DNA from: Oceanibaculum nanhaiense
GTDB taxonomy: Bacteria > Pseudomonadota > Alphaproteobacteria > Oceanibaculales > Oceanibaculaceae
DNA: 64,000 bases
Reading direction: 5' to 3'
Assembly: GCF_002148795.1 (NCBI RefSeq)
Contig: NZ_MPOB01000003.1
Span: forward strand, 62,001 to 126,000
In this document: in pieces, positions 35,530 to 43,800 of the stretch
Position numbering within the stretch: position 1 is the stretch's first letter
Layout: every line of letters begins with the position of its first letter
Notes under the pieces: model-generated
What the model was told of the DNA's origin: nothing
Seen by the model: only the letters and a program-made list of their open reading frames with translations
Database searches by the model: none
Program-made: the position numbers and the translations under genes

Positions 35530-36738
35530 ATGACCGAGGCTTTCATTTGCGACGCCATCCGCACGCCAATCGGCCGGTTTGGCGGCAGCCTGTCCGCCGT
35601 GCGCGCCGACGATCTGGCGACCGTGCCGATCAAGGCCCTGATGGAGCGTAATACATCCGTGGACTGGGGCGCGCTGGACGATGTGCTCTATGGTTGCGTG
35701 AACCAGGCCGGCGAGGATAACCGCAATGTCGCGCGCATGGCGCTGCTGCTGGCGGGGCTGCCTGTCGAGGTGCCGGGCGCCACGGTGAACCGGCTGTGCG
35801 GCTCCGGCATGGAGGCCACCATCCAGGCCGCCCGCGCGATCCGCGCCGGCGAGACCTCGCTGATGCTGTCGGGCGGCGTCGAGAGCATGTCGCGCGCGCC
35901 CTTCGTCATGCCGAAGGCGGACAGTGCATTCTCCCGCAAGGCGGAAATCTACGACACCACCATCGGCTGGCGCTTCGTGAACCCGATCATGCAGAAGCAG
36001 TATGGCATCGACCAGATGCCGGAAACCGCCGAGAACGTGGCCGAGCAGTTCCAGATCTGCCGCGCGGACCAGGATGCCTTCGCGCTGCGCAGCCAGCACA
36101 AGGCCGCCGCCGCCCAGGCCAATGGCAGGCTGGCGAAGGAGATCGTCGCCGTCACCATCCCGCGGCGCAAGGGCGACCCCATCGTAGTGGACCAGGACGA
36201 GCATCCGCGCGGCGACACCACCATCGAGCAGCTGGCGAAGCTGTCCACCCCGTTCCGCAAGGAGGGCGGCACGGTGACCGCCGGCAACGCGTCGGGCGTG
36301 AATGACGGCGCCGCCGCCATCATCGTCGCCTCGGAGGAAGCCGCCAAGCGCCACGGCCTGACCCCGCGCGCCCGTATCGTGGCCGCCGCCGTCGCCGGTG
36401 TCGCCCCGCGCATCATGGGCATCGGCCCGGCCCCGGCCTCGGAGAAGGTGCTGAAGCTGGCCGGCCTGACCATCGACCAGATGGACGTGATCGAGCTGAA
36501 CGAGGCCTTCGCCGCGCAGGCGCTGGCGACCACCCGCATGCTCGGCATTGCCGATGACGATCCCCGCGTGAACCCGAATGGCGGCGCCATCGCGCTGGGC
36601 CATCCGCTGGGCGCCAGCGGCGCGCGCCTGTTGCTGACGGCAGCGCAGCAGCTGCACGACACCGGCGGCCGCTATGCGCTGTGCACCATGTGCATCGGCG
36701 TCGGCCAGGGCATCGCCACCATCATCGAACGGGTCTGA
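35530..36738 (+). CDS. pcaF: 3-oxoadipyl-CoA thiolase
   Basis: 402-aa thiolase that splits 3-oxoadipyl-CoA into succinyl-CoA and acetyl-CoA. Nucleophile Cys90 in VNRLCGSGMEA, His358 in GHPLGASGAR, second Cys388 in CTMCIGVGQG; NEAFAAQ present. The string IYDTTIGWRFVNPIM near 138-152 is typical of the PcaF/PaaJ subgroup rather than acetoacetyl-CoA thiolases. The ATG at 35530 has GGGGGA upstream; an ATG at 35518 is in frame. Followed after 13 bp by paaH. Could equally be named paaJ. Confidence 0.9.
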   Translation: MTEAFICDAIRTPIGRFGGSLSAVRADDLATVPIKALMERNTSVDWGALDDVLYGCVNQAGEDNRNVARMALLLAGLPVEVPGATVNRLCGSGMEATIQAARAIRAGETSLMLSGGVESMSRAPFVMPKADSAFSRKAEIYDTTIGWRFVNPIMQKQYGIDQMPETAENVAEQFQICRADQDAFALRSQHKAAAAQANGRLAKEIVAVTIPRRKGDPIVVDQDEHPRGDTTIEQLAKLSTPFRKEGGTVTAGNASGVNDGAAAIIVASEEAAKRHGLTPRARIVAAAVAGVAPRIMGIGPAPASEKVLKLAGLTIDQMDVIELNEAFAAQALATTRMLGIADDDPRVNPNGGAIALGHPLGASGARLLLTAAQQLHDTGGRYALCTMCIGVGQGIATIIERV

Positions 36739-36751
36739 GGAGGCGGCGATC

Positions 36752-38260
36752 ATGGATGTGAAAGCCGAGGGATTCGCGGTTGGCGTCGTCGGCGCCGGCG
36801 CGATGGGCCAGGGCATCGCCCAGGTGGCGCTGGAGGGCGGCTGCACGGTCGTGCTGCACGACGCCAAGCCGGGCGGTGCCGAGGCCGGGCGCGACCTGAT
36901 CGTCGGGCGGCTCGACCGTCTGGTCGAAAAGGGCCGGCTGCAGGCCGATGCCGTTGCAGGCATGAAGGCCAGCCTTTCCATCGCCCCTGCCCTGTCCGAT
37001 CTGGGCCGCTGCCCGGTGGTGGTCGAGGCGGTGTTCGAGGATCTGGAGCTGAAGCGCAATATCTTCGGCGAGCTGGAGAAGCATGTGGCGGAGGATGCGA
37101 TCCTTGCCTCCAACACCTCCTCCCTGCCGATTGCCGCCATCGCCCGTAATTGCGCCAAGCCGCAGCGCGTCGCCGGCATGCATTTCTTCAACCCCGTGCC
37201 GCTGATGAAGCTGGTCGAGATCATCAAGGGGCCGGAAACCGCCGACGATGTCGCCGTGGCGCTGGCCGAGCTTGGCAAGCGCATGGGCCGCACCCCGGTC
37301 ACCGTGCAGGACGCGCCGGGCTTCCTGGTCAATATGGGCGGTCGCGCCTACACCACCGAGGGGCTGCGCCTGATCCATGAAGGCGTGGCGACACCGGCGC
37401 AGATCGACGCCGTCATGAAGGATTGCTGCGGCTTCCGCATGGGCCCGTGCGAGCTGATGGACCTGACCGGCATCGATGTGAATTATCCGGTCAGCATGAT
37501 CGTCTATGAAGGCTATCTGCACGACCCTAGGCTGAAGACGGTGCCGCTGCACAAGGCGCTGTACGAGGCAGGCCGCTTGGGACGCAAGACGAAGGCCGGC
37601 CACTATCGCTATGACGATAAAGGAAATGTTGTCGATGCGCCGAGCCCGGATCATGTGACCGGCGCGGCCCCGGCCTCGACCGTCAGCCTGGCCGAGCCGG
37701 ATGCCGCGCTGGAGAAGTTCCTCTCCGGCCTCGGCGTGAAAATCGCTGCCTCGGATGACGGATCGAGTCCCATCCTCTGCGCGCCCATCGGCGAGGACGC
37801 GACCAGCGTTGCCGTGCGCACCGGCGCCGATCACCGCCGGCTGGTGGCCATCGACCTCAGCGCCGATATCTCGAAGCGCATCACCATCATGACCGCACCG
37901 GGGGCCGATGCCGCCGCCCGCGATTCCGTGGCGGCGCTGCTGGCAAAGGATGGCTGCAAGGTGACGGCGATCAAGGATTCGCCAGGTTTCATCGCCCAGC
38001 GCATCCGCGCCATGATCGGTAACCTCAGCTGCGAGATGGCGCAGATCGGCCTCGCCAGCCCGGAGGAGATCGACCTCGCCATGACGCTGGGCCTGAACTA
38101 TCCGCAAGGCCCGCTGGCCATGGTCGATGCCATGGGCACCGGGGCGACGCTGCGCGTGCTGGACCAGTTGCAGGCACTGACCGGGGAGGACCGCTACCGC
38201 CCCAGCCTGTGGCTCCGCCGCCGCGCCCTGCTGGGCCTGTCAGCCAAGACAGCAGGCTGA
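36752..38260 (+). CDS. paaH: 3-hydroxyacyl-CoA dehydrogenase (PaaH-like)
   Basis: 502-aa NAD-dependent dehydrogenase. N-terminal Rossmann motif VGVVGAGAMGQGIAQ near 9-23, catalytic His/Glu region AGMHFFNPVPLMKLVEIIKG near 137-156, and SNTSSLPI. Two C-terminal 3HCDH domains (about 186-280 and 400-490), giving the long form seen in PaaH/FadB-like proteins acting on 3-hydroxyadipyl-CoA. GAGGAGG ribosome site before the ATG at 36752. Ends three bases before the convergent enolase-superfamily gene. Confidence 0.9.
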   Translation: MDVKAEGFAVGVVGAGAMGQGIAQVALEGGCTVVLHDAKPGGAEAGRDLIVGRLDRLVEKGRLQADAVAGMKASLSIAPALSDLGRCPVVVEAVFEDLELKRNIFGELEKHVAEDAILASNTSSLPIAAIARNCAKPQRVAGMHFFNPVPLMKLVEIIKGPETADDVAVALAELGKRMGRTPVTVQDAPGFLVNMGGRAYTTEGLRLIHEGVATPAQIDAVMKDCCGFRMGPCELMDLTGIDVNYPVSMIVYEGYLHDPRLKTVPLHKALYEAGRLGRKTKAGHYRYDDKGNVVDAPSPDHVTGAAPASTVSLAEPDAALEKFLSGLGVKIAASDDGSSPILCAPIGEDATSVAVRTGADHRRLVAIDLSADISKRITIMTAPGADAAARDSVAALLAKDGCKVTAIKDSPGFIAQRIRAMIGNLSCEMAQIGLASPEEIDLAMTLGLNYPQGPLAMVDAMGTGATLRVLDQLQALTGEDRYRPSLWLRRRALLGLSAKTAG

Positions 38261-38263
38261 GTA

Positions 38264-39403
38264 CTAGACGTAGCCCGCCCCGTCGATGACGGGGTGGGCG
38301 GCCAGCACCGCCTCGTCCACCTCGATGCCGAGGCCGGGCGCTTCCGGCGGCGTGACCGTGCCGTCCGAGGCCACGCGGTAGGCCGGGCTGCACAGCTGGT
38401 CGCGGAACACATTGCCCTTCGACAGATCGGCCTCGAAATAGCCGGGATTGTCGATGGCGGCCAGGAAATGCAGCGAGGCCGCCATGTTGAGACCCGTCAC
38501 CGAGGTGTGCGGGTGGATGGAAATCTTCCAGGCCGAGGCCATATGCGCGATGCGCAACCCCTCGGTGATGCCGCCGGTCTTCGACAAATCGGGCTGGAAG
38601 ATGTTGATCGTCTTGCGCTCGATCAGCCGGTTGAAGTCGAACCGCGTATAGTGGTTCTCGCCCGCCGCCAGCGGCGTGCGGCCATAGCCCGCGGCGATCT
38701 CATAGCTGCGGTCATCCGGCGAGGGGAAGGGTTCCTCCAGCCAGCCGACGCGGCACTCGTCCAGCCCCGGATAGGCGTTGCGCGCATCCGCCAGCGTGTA
38801 GTTGGTGTTGGCGTCGGTCAGGATATCGATGCCCTCGCCCAGCGCCTTGCGCACGGCGCGCACCCGTTCCAGATCGCGGGCAACTGTGTCGCCGATGCGC
38901 AGCTTCAGCGCCTTGTAGCCCAGCGCGACATAGGATTGCGCCTCCTCCACCAGCTTCGCCGGCTCCTGAAAGCCCAGCGAGATGCCGCCGGCATAGGCCG
39001 CCATCGGCTTCGCGGAGCCGCCCAGCAGCCGGTAGAGCGGCCAGCCCGCCGCCTTGCCCTTGATGTCCCACAGCGCCATGTCGATGCCGCTCATCGCGAT
39101 GGCCGCTCCCGCCCCCATGCCGTGGCTGGCGAGCTGCATGCGGTACATGCGGTTCCACAGGCCGACGATATCGCCGGCATCCTGCCCGATGACCAGCTGG
39201 CGCAGCGTGGTGTTGGCAAGCTGTGCCACCGCACCCGGCGCGCGGGCGGCATGCGCCTCACCCCAGCCGGTGATGCCATCCTCGGTGATGATCTTCACGA
39301 TCACCGCGTCGCGCTTCACCGTGCGGCCGATACCGAGCGAGACATTCGCTCCCTCTGGCACCTTGAAGGAGATCGGATAGGCCTTCAGCTCGACGATCTT
39401 CAT
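38264..39403 (-). CDS. Mandelate racemase/muconate lactonizing enzyme family protein
   Basis: 379-aa enolase-superfamily enzyme. Metal ligands Asp197 (DILTDANTNY), Glu223/224 (GWLEEPF) and Glu249 (PLAAGENHY). The Asp-His dyad of the mandelate racemase branch is present: Asp272 in FQPDLSKTGGI with His297 in SIHPHTS. The usual KxK motif reads Lys167-Leu-Arg169, so one of the two bases is an arginine; this favours a dehydratase or a one-base epimerase over a racemase. Ribosome site CGGAGGA. Substrate, presumably a hydroxy acid or sugar acid, is unknown. Confidence 0.88.
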   Translation of the reverse strand: MKIVELKAYPISFKVPEGANVSLGIGRTVKRDAVIVKIITEDGITGWGEAHAARAPGAVAQLANTTLRQLVIGQDAGDIVGLWNRMYRMQLASHGMGAGAAIAMSGIDMALWDIKGKAAGWPLYRLLGGSAKPMAAYAGGISLGFQEPAKLVEEAQSYVALGYKALKLRIGDTVARDLERVRAVRKALGEGIDILTDANTNYTLADARNAYPGLDECRVGWLEEPFPSPDDRSYEIAAGYGRTPLAAGENHYTRFDFNRLIERKTINIFQPDLSKTGGITEGLRIAHMASAWKISIHPHTSVTGLNMAASLHFLAAIDNPGYFEADLSKGNVFRDQLCSPAYRVASDGTVTPPEAPGLGIEVDEAVLAAHPVIDGAGYV

Positions 39404-39492
39404 GGCGGTCCTCCGAGTTCGTTTTCTTTGCTTTGCACGTTTCCCCTCACCCGGTTCCAGCCCAGCGAGGGAATTGGTGTGAGCCGCCCTAT

Positions 39493-39620
39493 GCTTCGAG
39501 ACGCCTGCGCCAAAAGGGTTTGGCGCAGGCTCCTCAGCATGAGGTCACCTGGTGGCACTGCCGGCGATCCCAGTCTCCCCTCGTCCTGAGGAGCCGGCGA
39601 TAAGCCGGCGTCTCGAAGGA
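39493..39620. repeat. Inverted pair of flank-conserved, variable-core palindromes (units 3 and 4)
   Basis: Unit 3 (39493-39544): CTTCGAGACG, core CCTGCGCCAAA with TTTGGCGCAGG, then CTCCTCAGCATGAGG. Unit 4 (39577-39620), opposite direction: CCCTCGTCCTGAGGAG, core CCGGC-gataa-GCCGG, then CGTCTCGAAGGA. Flanks match units 1 and 2 at 13754-13880. The remainder of the 248-bp gap between the enolase-superfamily gene and the CaiB gene shows no coding potential. Confidence 0.85.
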
Positions 39621-39651
39621 CATCGGCGAAGACACTGCCGGCTGATGATCC

Positions 39652-40875
39652 CTACTGCCGGCGCTTGGTGACCACCACATCGCCCTGCTTCAGCGACGCG
39701 ACCTCCTCGGCGGAGAAGCCGGCCTCGGTCAGGATCTCGTCGCTGTGCTGGGCGAATTTCGGCGGGGTGCGGCGCACGCTGCCCGGCGTGCGGCTGAACT
39801 TGATCGGGATGCCGGTGCCGCGATAGGCATCCAGCTTCTCGTCCATGCGGCGGTGCTGGGTGTGTTCCGCCGCGAACACCTCGGCGATGTTCATCACCGG
39901 CCCGGCCGGCACGCCAAGTGCCAGCAGCCGCTCGCACAGCGCCTTGCCATCGACATTGGCCATCGCCTTTTCCAGCTCCGCGCGCAGCGCCGGGCGGTTG
40001 ATGGTGCGCTCCCCATTGCTGGCAAAGTGCGGATCGGCGGGCAGGTCCGGGCGGCCGATCTCGGTGCAGAACCGCTCGAAGGCGCGGTTGTTGCCGATGG
40101 CCAGGAAAATCTCGCCGGTGCTGGTGGCGAATTTGTCATAGGGCGTGATGTTGGGGTGTTCGCTGCCGGTCAGCACCGGGGTCTTGCCCGACAGGAAGTA
40201 GTTGGCCGCCTGCGGGTGCAAGAGAGCTACCGCCGAATCGTACAGCGTCATGTCGATATACTGGCCCTTGCCGGAGCGCTGGCGTTCGAACAGCGCCATC
40301 AGGATGGCGATGGCCGAATAGAGCCCGGTGCCGAGATCGACCAGCGGCGTGCCCATGCGGGTTGGCCCGGCCTCCGGCGTGCCGTTGATCGAGAACATGC
40401 CGGCCATCGCCTGGATAACCGCGTCATAGCCGGGGAAACCGCCCAGCGGGCCATCGCCGCCAAAGCCGCTGATGCGGCAATGGATCAGCGCCGGAAAGCG
40501 CTTCGACAGCACTTCCTCATAGCCGATGCCCCAGCGCTCCATGGTGCCGGGCTTGTAATTCTCGATCAGCACGTCGGCGCCGTCGAGCAGGCGCAGCAGC
40601 ACCTCCCTGCCCTCAGGCTTGGAGAGATCGAGGCCGAGCGAGCGCTTGTTGCGGTTCACGCCGATGAAGTAGGAGGCGTCGCCCTCCAGGAAGGGCGGGC
40701 CCCAGTCGCGCACCTCATCGCCCTGCGGCGGCTCGATCTTCACGATCTCCGCGCCATGGTCGCCAAGGATCTGGGTGCCGTAGGGGCCGCCCAGCACGCG
40801 GGTCAGGTCGATCACCTTCAGGCCGTTCAGCGCACCAAAAGCGCCACCGGCCGGATTCGCGGCGGTATCCGCCAT
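39652..40875 (-). CDS. CaiB/BaiF (family III) CoA transferase
   Basis: 407-aa CoA transferase of the formyl-CoA:oxalate type. Typical N-terminal LKVIDLTRVLGGPYGTQILGDHGAEIVKIEPP (catalytic Asp lies further on, in the MGTPLVDLGTGLYSA region near 165-180), then GVNRNKRSLGLDL near 73-85 and DVLIENYKPGTMERWG near 105-120. Moves CoA between two carboxylic acids. Good AACAGGAGAAC ribosome site. It follows the two-subunit CoA transferase genes by 23 bp and is likely in their operon. Acid substrate unknown. Confidence 0.9.
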   Translation of the reverse strand: MADTAANPAGGAFGALNGLKVIDLTRVLGGPYGTQILGDHGAEIVKIEPPQGDEVRDWGPPFLEGDASYFIGVNRNKRSLGLDLSKPEGREVLLRLLDGADVLIENYKPGTMERWGIGYEEVLSKRFPALIHCRISGFGGDGPLGGFPGYDAVIQAMAGMFSINGTPEAGPTRMGTPLVDLGTGLYSAIAILMALFERQRSGKGQYIDMTLYDSAVALLHPQAANYFLSGKTPVLTGSEHPNITPYDKFATSTGEIFLAIGNNRAFERFCTEIGRPDLPADPHFASNGERTINRPALRAELEKAMANVDGKALCERLLALGVPAGPVMNIAEVFAAEHTQHRRMDEKLDAYRGTGIPIKFSRTPGSVRRTPPKFAQHSDEILTEAGFSAEEVASLKQGDVVVTKRRQ

Positions 40876-40898
40876 CTGTCGTTCTCCTGTTAAATCGG

Positions 40899-41633
40899 TC
40901 AGGCGGCGATGTCGAAGACACGCGACGCGAAGGCGGGATAGGTCTCGGCGATCTCCTGGCCGATGCGCCCGCGCAGCAGCGCCAGCGTTCCGGCATCGGG
41001 GATCGGAGTCTCCGGCACATTCGCCGGCTCGTCATAGTCGAAGCCAGTATTCTCGCGGATTTCCTGCACGCTATGGCCGGGATGCACGCTGCGCAGGCTG
41101 AAGCGCTTGGTTTCCTTATCGAAATCGAAGATGCAGCGCCCGGTGACCAGCATCTTCGGCCCGCCCGGCCGATAGACATTGGCGGGGCTGGTGCCCGGCG
41201 CGCTGACGAAATCCACCTTTGGTACCAGCACGCGGTCGGTATGTTCCTCGCGGAACAGGATCACCTGCGGCACCAGGAAATACAGATAGGCGGAACCGAA
41301 GGAGCCGGGAAACCGCACCTTGGTCTGCGGATAATCACCGATGCCGACCAGGTTGATGTTGGCCTCGCCGTCGATCTGCCCGCCGCCCAGGAAGAAGGCA
41401 TCGATGCGGCCCTCGGCGGCGCAGTCGAACAGCTCCTTGCCGCCATCGGTGAAGGCGGTGTGCTTACGGCTGCCGAGCAGCGAAACACGCAGCGCGCCGT
41501 CGGAACGGGCGCGGGCCAGCAGCGCGGCGGCGCCGGGAATCGGCGAGGAATTGCCGACCGCGACATGGCGCAGCCCCGCCAGCCTGTCGGCGATGAAGGC
41601 GATCAGCAGTTCTTCGGGCTTGCAATCAGTCAT
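40899..41633 (-). CDS. CoA transferase, beta subunit (IpdB/family I-like)
   Basis: 244 aa from the ATG at 41633. Beta-subunit type fold of two-component CoA transferases/hydrolases: DAFFLGGGQIDGEANINLVGIG near 98-118, SLRSVHPGHSVQEIRENTGFDY near 188-208. The arrangement resembles IpdB of the steroid-ring CoA hydrolase and glutaconate CoA-transferase beta subunits. The catalytic Glu of true transferases (usually ENG/SENG) is not evident in the matching spot, as in IpdAB, which is a C-C hydrolase. Five bases separate it from the alpha subunit gene. Confidence 0.85.
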   Translation of the reverse strand: MTDCKPEELLIAFIADRLAGLRHVAVGNSSPIPGAAALLARARSDGALRVSLLGSRKHTAFTDGGKELFDCAAEGRIDAFFLGGGQIDGEANINLVGIGDYPQTKVRFPGSFGSAYLYFLVPQVILFREEHTDRVLVPKVDFVSAPGTSPANVYRPGGPKMLVTGRCIFDFDKETKRFSLRSVHPGHSVQEIRENTGFDYDEPANVPETPIPDAGTLALLRGRIGQEIAETYPAFASRVFDIAA

Positions 41634-41638
41634 CGTGG

Positions 41639-42460
41639 TCACTCCGCCGCGTTGCGGGTCAGCACATGCTCGGCGAGGTAGCTCTGGAAGCCCTCGTCGC
41701 TGCGTGCCTGCTCGTAATAGTCCGCGATATGCGCGGCATCGGCCGGATAGGCGCCGCCCAGCCCGACCGGCCAGGCGCCCTCCTTCGCTTCGGCAATCGC
41801 CGTGACATAGAGGCCGGGGATGGTGCCGGCCGCCGTCGCCTCGTCGGCCAGCAGATCGCCCTCGACAATCTCCTCGGCGGTGACCAGGCATTCCTTCGCG
41901 GCATGCGCCATCAGCATCAGCTCGCGCCGCACGCCGATCCAGACATTGCCCTTGCGGTCGGCCTTGCGGACATGGAACAGCGCCACATCCGGCTTGATCG
42001 CCGGCACCAGCAGGATGGGGTCGTTCTCGCCGAACGGATTGTCCGCCACCTTCCAGTCATCGCGGTGCGCGACCAGGTCGCTGCCCAGCACGCCGCGCAG
42101 CGGCATGTAGGGGATGCCCTTCTCCGCCGCCTGCAACCCGGCATGGATGGCCGGGCATGTGCCGTCGCGAAGCTTGATCGAGCCGGCCTTGGCGGCGGCG
42201 ATGAACCGCGGCGCGATGCCCAGCTCGCCCATGGTGACGGCCGCGGTCTCCAGCGTGCCGACGCAACCGGCGCCGATCAGCATGTCGCCCTGCAGGCCCA
42301 CCGAAGGCACGCCGACGATGTGCAAATTCTTCGCCCCGCGCCTTATCAGCGCGCGCACCACCTGCATGGCACAGCCGGAATAATCCGGCGGCAGGGCGAT
42401 CTTGGCCCCATCGGGGATGCGCTGGGCCAGCTGTTCGACGGTGAATGAGGTCGCACTCAT
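41639..42460 (-). CDS. CoA transferase, alpha subunit (IpdA/family I-like)
   Basis: 273 aa from the ATG at 42460, behind GAGGAAGGAA. Alpha-subunit features: VRALIRRGAKNLHIVGVPSVG near 37-57, LPLRG-like MPLRGVLGSDL near 125-135 and ALFHVRKADRKGNVWIG near 165-181. With the beta subunit it forms a two-component CoA transferase or an IpdAB-type CoA-dependent hydrolase. Which acid it serves is unknown; the neighbouring CaiB and racemase-family genes suggest degradation of an unusual carboxylic acid. Confidence 0.85.
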   Translation of the reverse strand: MSATSFTVEQLAQRIPDGAKIALPPDYSGCAMQVVRALIRRGAKNLHIVGVPSVGLQGDMLIGAGCVGTLETAAVTMGELGIAPRFIAAAKAGSIKLRDGTCPAIHAGLQAAEKGIPYMPLRGVLGSDLVAHRDDWKVADNPFGENDPILLVPAIKPDVALFHVRKADRKGNVWIGVRRELMLMAHAAKECLVTAEEIVEGDLLADEATAAGTIPGLYVTAIAEAKEGAWPVGLGGAYPADAAHIADYYEQARSDEGFQSYLAEHVLTRNAAE

Positions 42461-42577
42461 ATCGTCTGTTTCCTTCCTCAAGCTTTGCTGCGGTTCTTAT
42501 CCCTTCCTTGGCACCCTGCTCCCGCCATGGGATAAGCGCCGGAAGACGACCGCTGAATTCCTGAAAGGCAGTCTAGG

Positions 42578-42916
42578 ATGGAAGAACCGCGCTTGACCAC
42601 GGACATCTGGGTCAAGGCTCACCTGCGCCAATGCATGGCGCGCAACCTGCCGGCCTATGTGCTGCGCAAGGGGGCGGAAGCCGGGGCGACCGTCCTGCTG
42701 AAGGTGAACCGGCTGGAACAGGGCTGTCAGCTGCTCAGCCAGGCCCGCGATCTGGACGGCAATCTGGGCTGGCTGGCCGCCTTCGATGGCGCGCTGGTGC
42801 CGGAAGCCGAGGCTGACGCCTATATCGAGCGCGCGGTCGGACGCGACCCGGACCTCTGGGTCATCGAGGTCGAATCGCGCACCGGCGAACACCCGTTCCC
42901 GGGAAAGGTGATGTAG
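42578..42916 (+). CDS. DUF1491 family protein
   Basis: 112-aa protein of the DUF1491 family, found in alphaproteobacteria. Conserved N-terminus RLTTDIWVKAHLRQC near 5-19, then VLLKVNRLEQGCQLLSQ near 39-56 and the C-terminal RDPDLWVIEVESR. The PYVLRKG-like strand and acidic tail are typical. No membrane segment or signal. Function unknown; in many genomes it occurs near peptidoglycan or mur-linked genes, but here no such partner is adjacent. Confidence 0.85.
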   Translation: MEEPRLTTDIWVKAHLRQCMARNLPAYVLRKGAEAGATVLLKVNRLEQGCQLLSQARDLDGNLGWLAAFDGALVPEAEADAYIERAVGRDPDLWVIEVESRTGEHPFPGKVM

Positions 42917-42984
42917 GTCGGGCTACTGTTAAATGCCTTCTGCCCTTGTGGGAGGATATTCTTGGAAATAGCTATCGATTTTAT

Positions 42985-43197
42985 CCCTCGCCCCCTTGGG
43001 GGAGAGGGTTGCGCAGCCTTATTGAGCCGAATGGCGAGATTAGGCGGAGCTGGGTGAGGGGGAATTGCAAGGTCGGAGCCGGTCTCCCCTCACCCAGCCT
43101 CGGCTAACTCGCTTCGCTCGCAAGCCTCGTCATCCCTCTCCCCTTCCGGGGCGAGGGAATTCTTTTGGCACATGATCTCTCCCCTTGCGGGAGAGGG
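42985..43197. repeat. Cluster of four intergenic palindromes
   Basis: Within the 297-bp gap between DUF1491 and a secreted-protein gene are four hairpins: CCCTCGCCCCC/GGGGGAGAGGG (42985-43008), TGGGTGAGGGG (43051-43061) with CCCCTCACCCA (43086-43096), CCCTCTCCCC/GGGGCGAGGG (43134-43157) and CTCTCCCC/GGGAGAG (43177-43197). The related sequences recur in alternating direction, a mosaic of short palindromic repeats. No gene is seen in this gap. Confidence 0.75.
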
Positions 43198-43213
43198 TTT
43201 CCTTCCCCGCCCC

Positions 43214-43684
43214 CTACTTAACGAATTTGGCGTCAACCCGGCTGGCCGGCTTGATCAGTTTCAGGCAGTCGGTGCGCTTGCCCGAGGCATCGGCGCAGGC
43301 CAGCATGTCGTTCAGCAGGATGCGGCCGATCTTCGGACAGGCCAGCCCGTCGATATCGAACAGCTTCACGCTGCTCTTCTCGGCGCGCAGCGGGGCAGCG
43401 TCCAGCGACAGGCGGCGGGCGATCACGCCATTGGTGTCGAACAGCACGAGGTCGAGCTGGAATTCACTGAATTCGGTCTGGCCGGGATTCTCGAACAGCA
43501 TATAGACACGGCAGGCGTTCTGCTGTTCCTCCAGCTTGTTCAACTCGATGCCGATACCGGCTTCCTGCGCCTGTGCGGCCGATGTGGCGATACCGGCCAA
43601 TCCAGCCAATGCCAGGAAAGCCGCCAGCGTCAGAGAGGACAGCAAACGGGAAGCGCGTCGGAAATTCGCATGGGTGGATATCAT
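43214..43684 (-). CDS. Secreted protein of unknown function
   Basis: 156 aa with a long signal peptide (MISTHANFRRASRLL, hydrophobic LTLAAFLALAGLAGIA, likely cleavage AQA near 40). The mature protein has a beta-rich pattern (CRVYMLFENPGQTEFSEF, LDLVLFDTNGVIARRLSLD) and four cysteines. The visible spacing (CRVY, LACPKI, LACADASG, DCLK) suggests two disulfides. This resembles small alphaproteobacterial periplasmic proteins also seen near Tat genes, but I assign no function. Confidence 0.7.
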   Translation of the reverse strand: MISTHANFRRASRLLSSLTLAAFLALAGLAGIATSAAQAQEAGIGIELNKLEEQQNACRVYMLFENPGQTEFSEFQLDLVLFDTNGVIARRLSLDAAPLRAEKSSVKLFDIDGLACPKIGRILLNDMLACADASGKRTDCLKLIKPASRVDAKFVK

Positions 43685-43800
43685 TATAGCCTCGCTTCGG
43701 TTGGTCGTCCGGTATCGCATCGTAGCGGCCTAAGCTGAACCTTTGACGATGATTGACGTCTATTCGGGCCGTTTTTAGGCGGACCCACACGATGGAACAC

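Noticed and set aside
42985-43197. Repeat cluster as a remnant insertion sequence
   Set aside because: No transposase reading frame or terminal inverted repeat with target duplication is visible.
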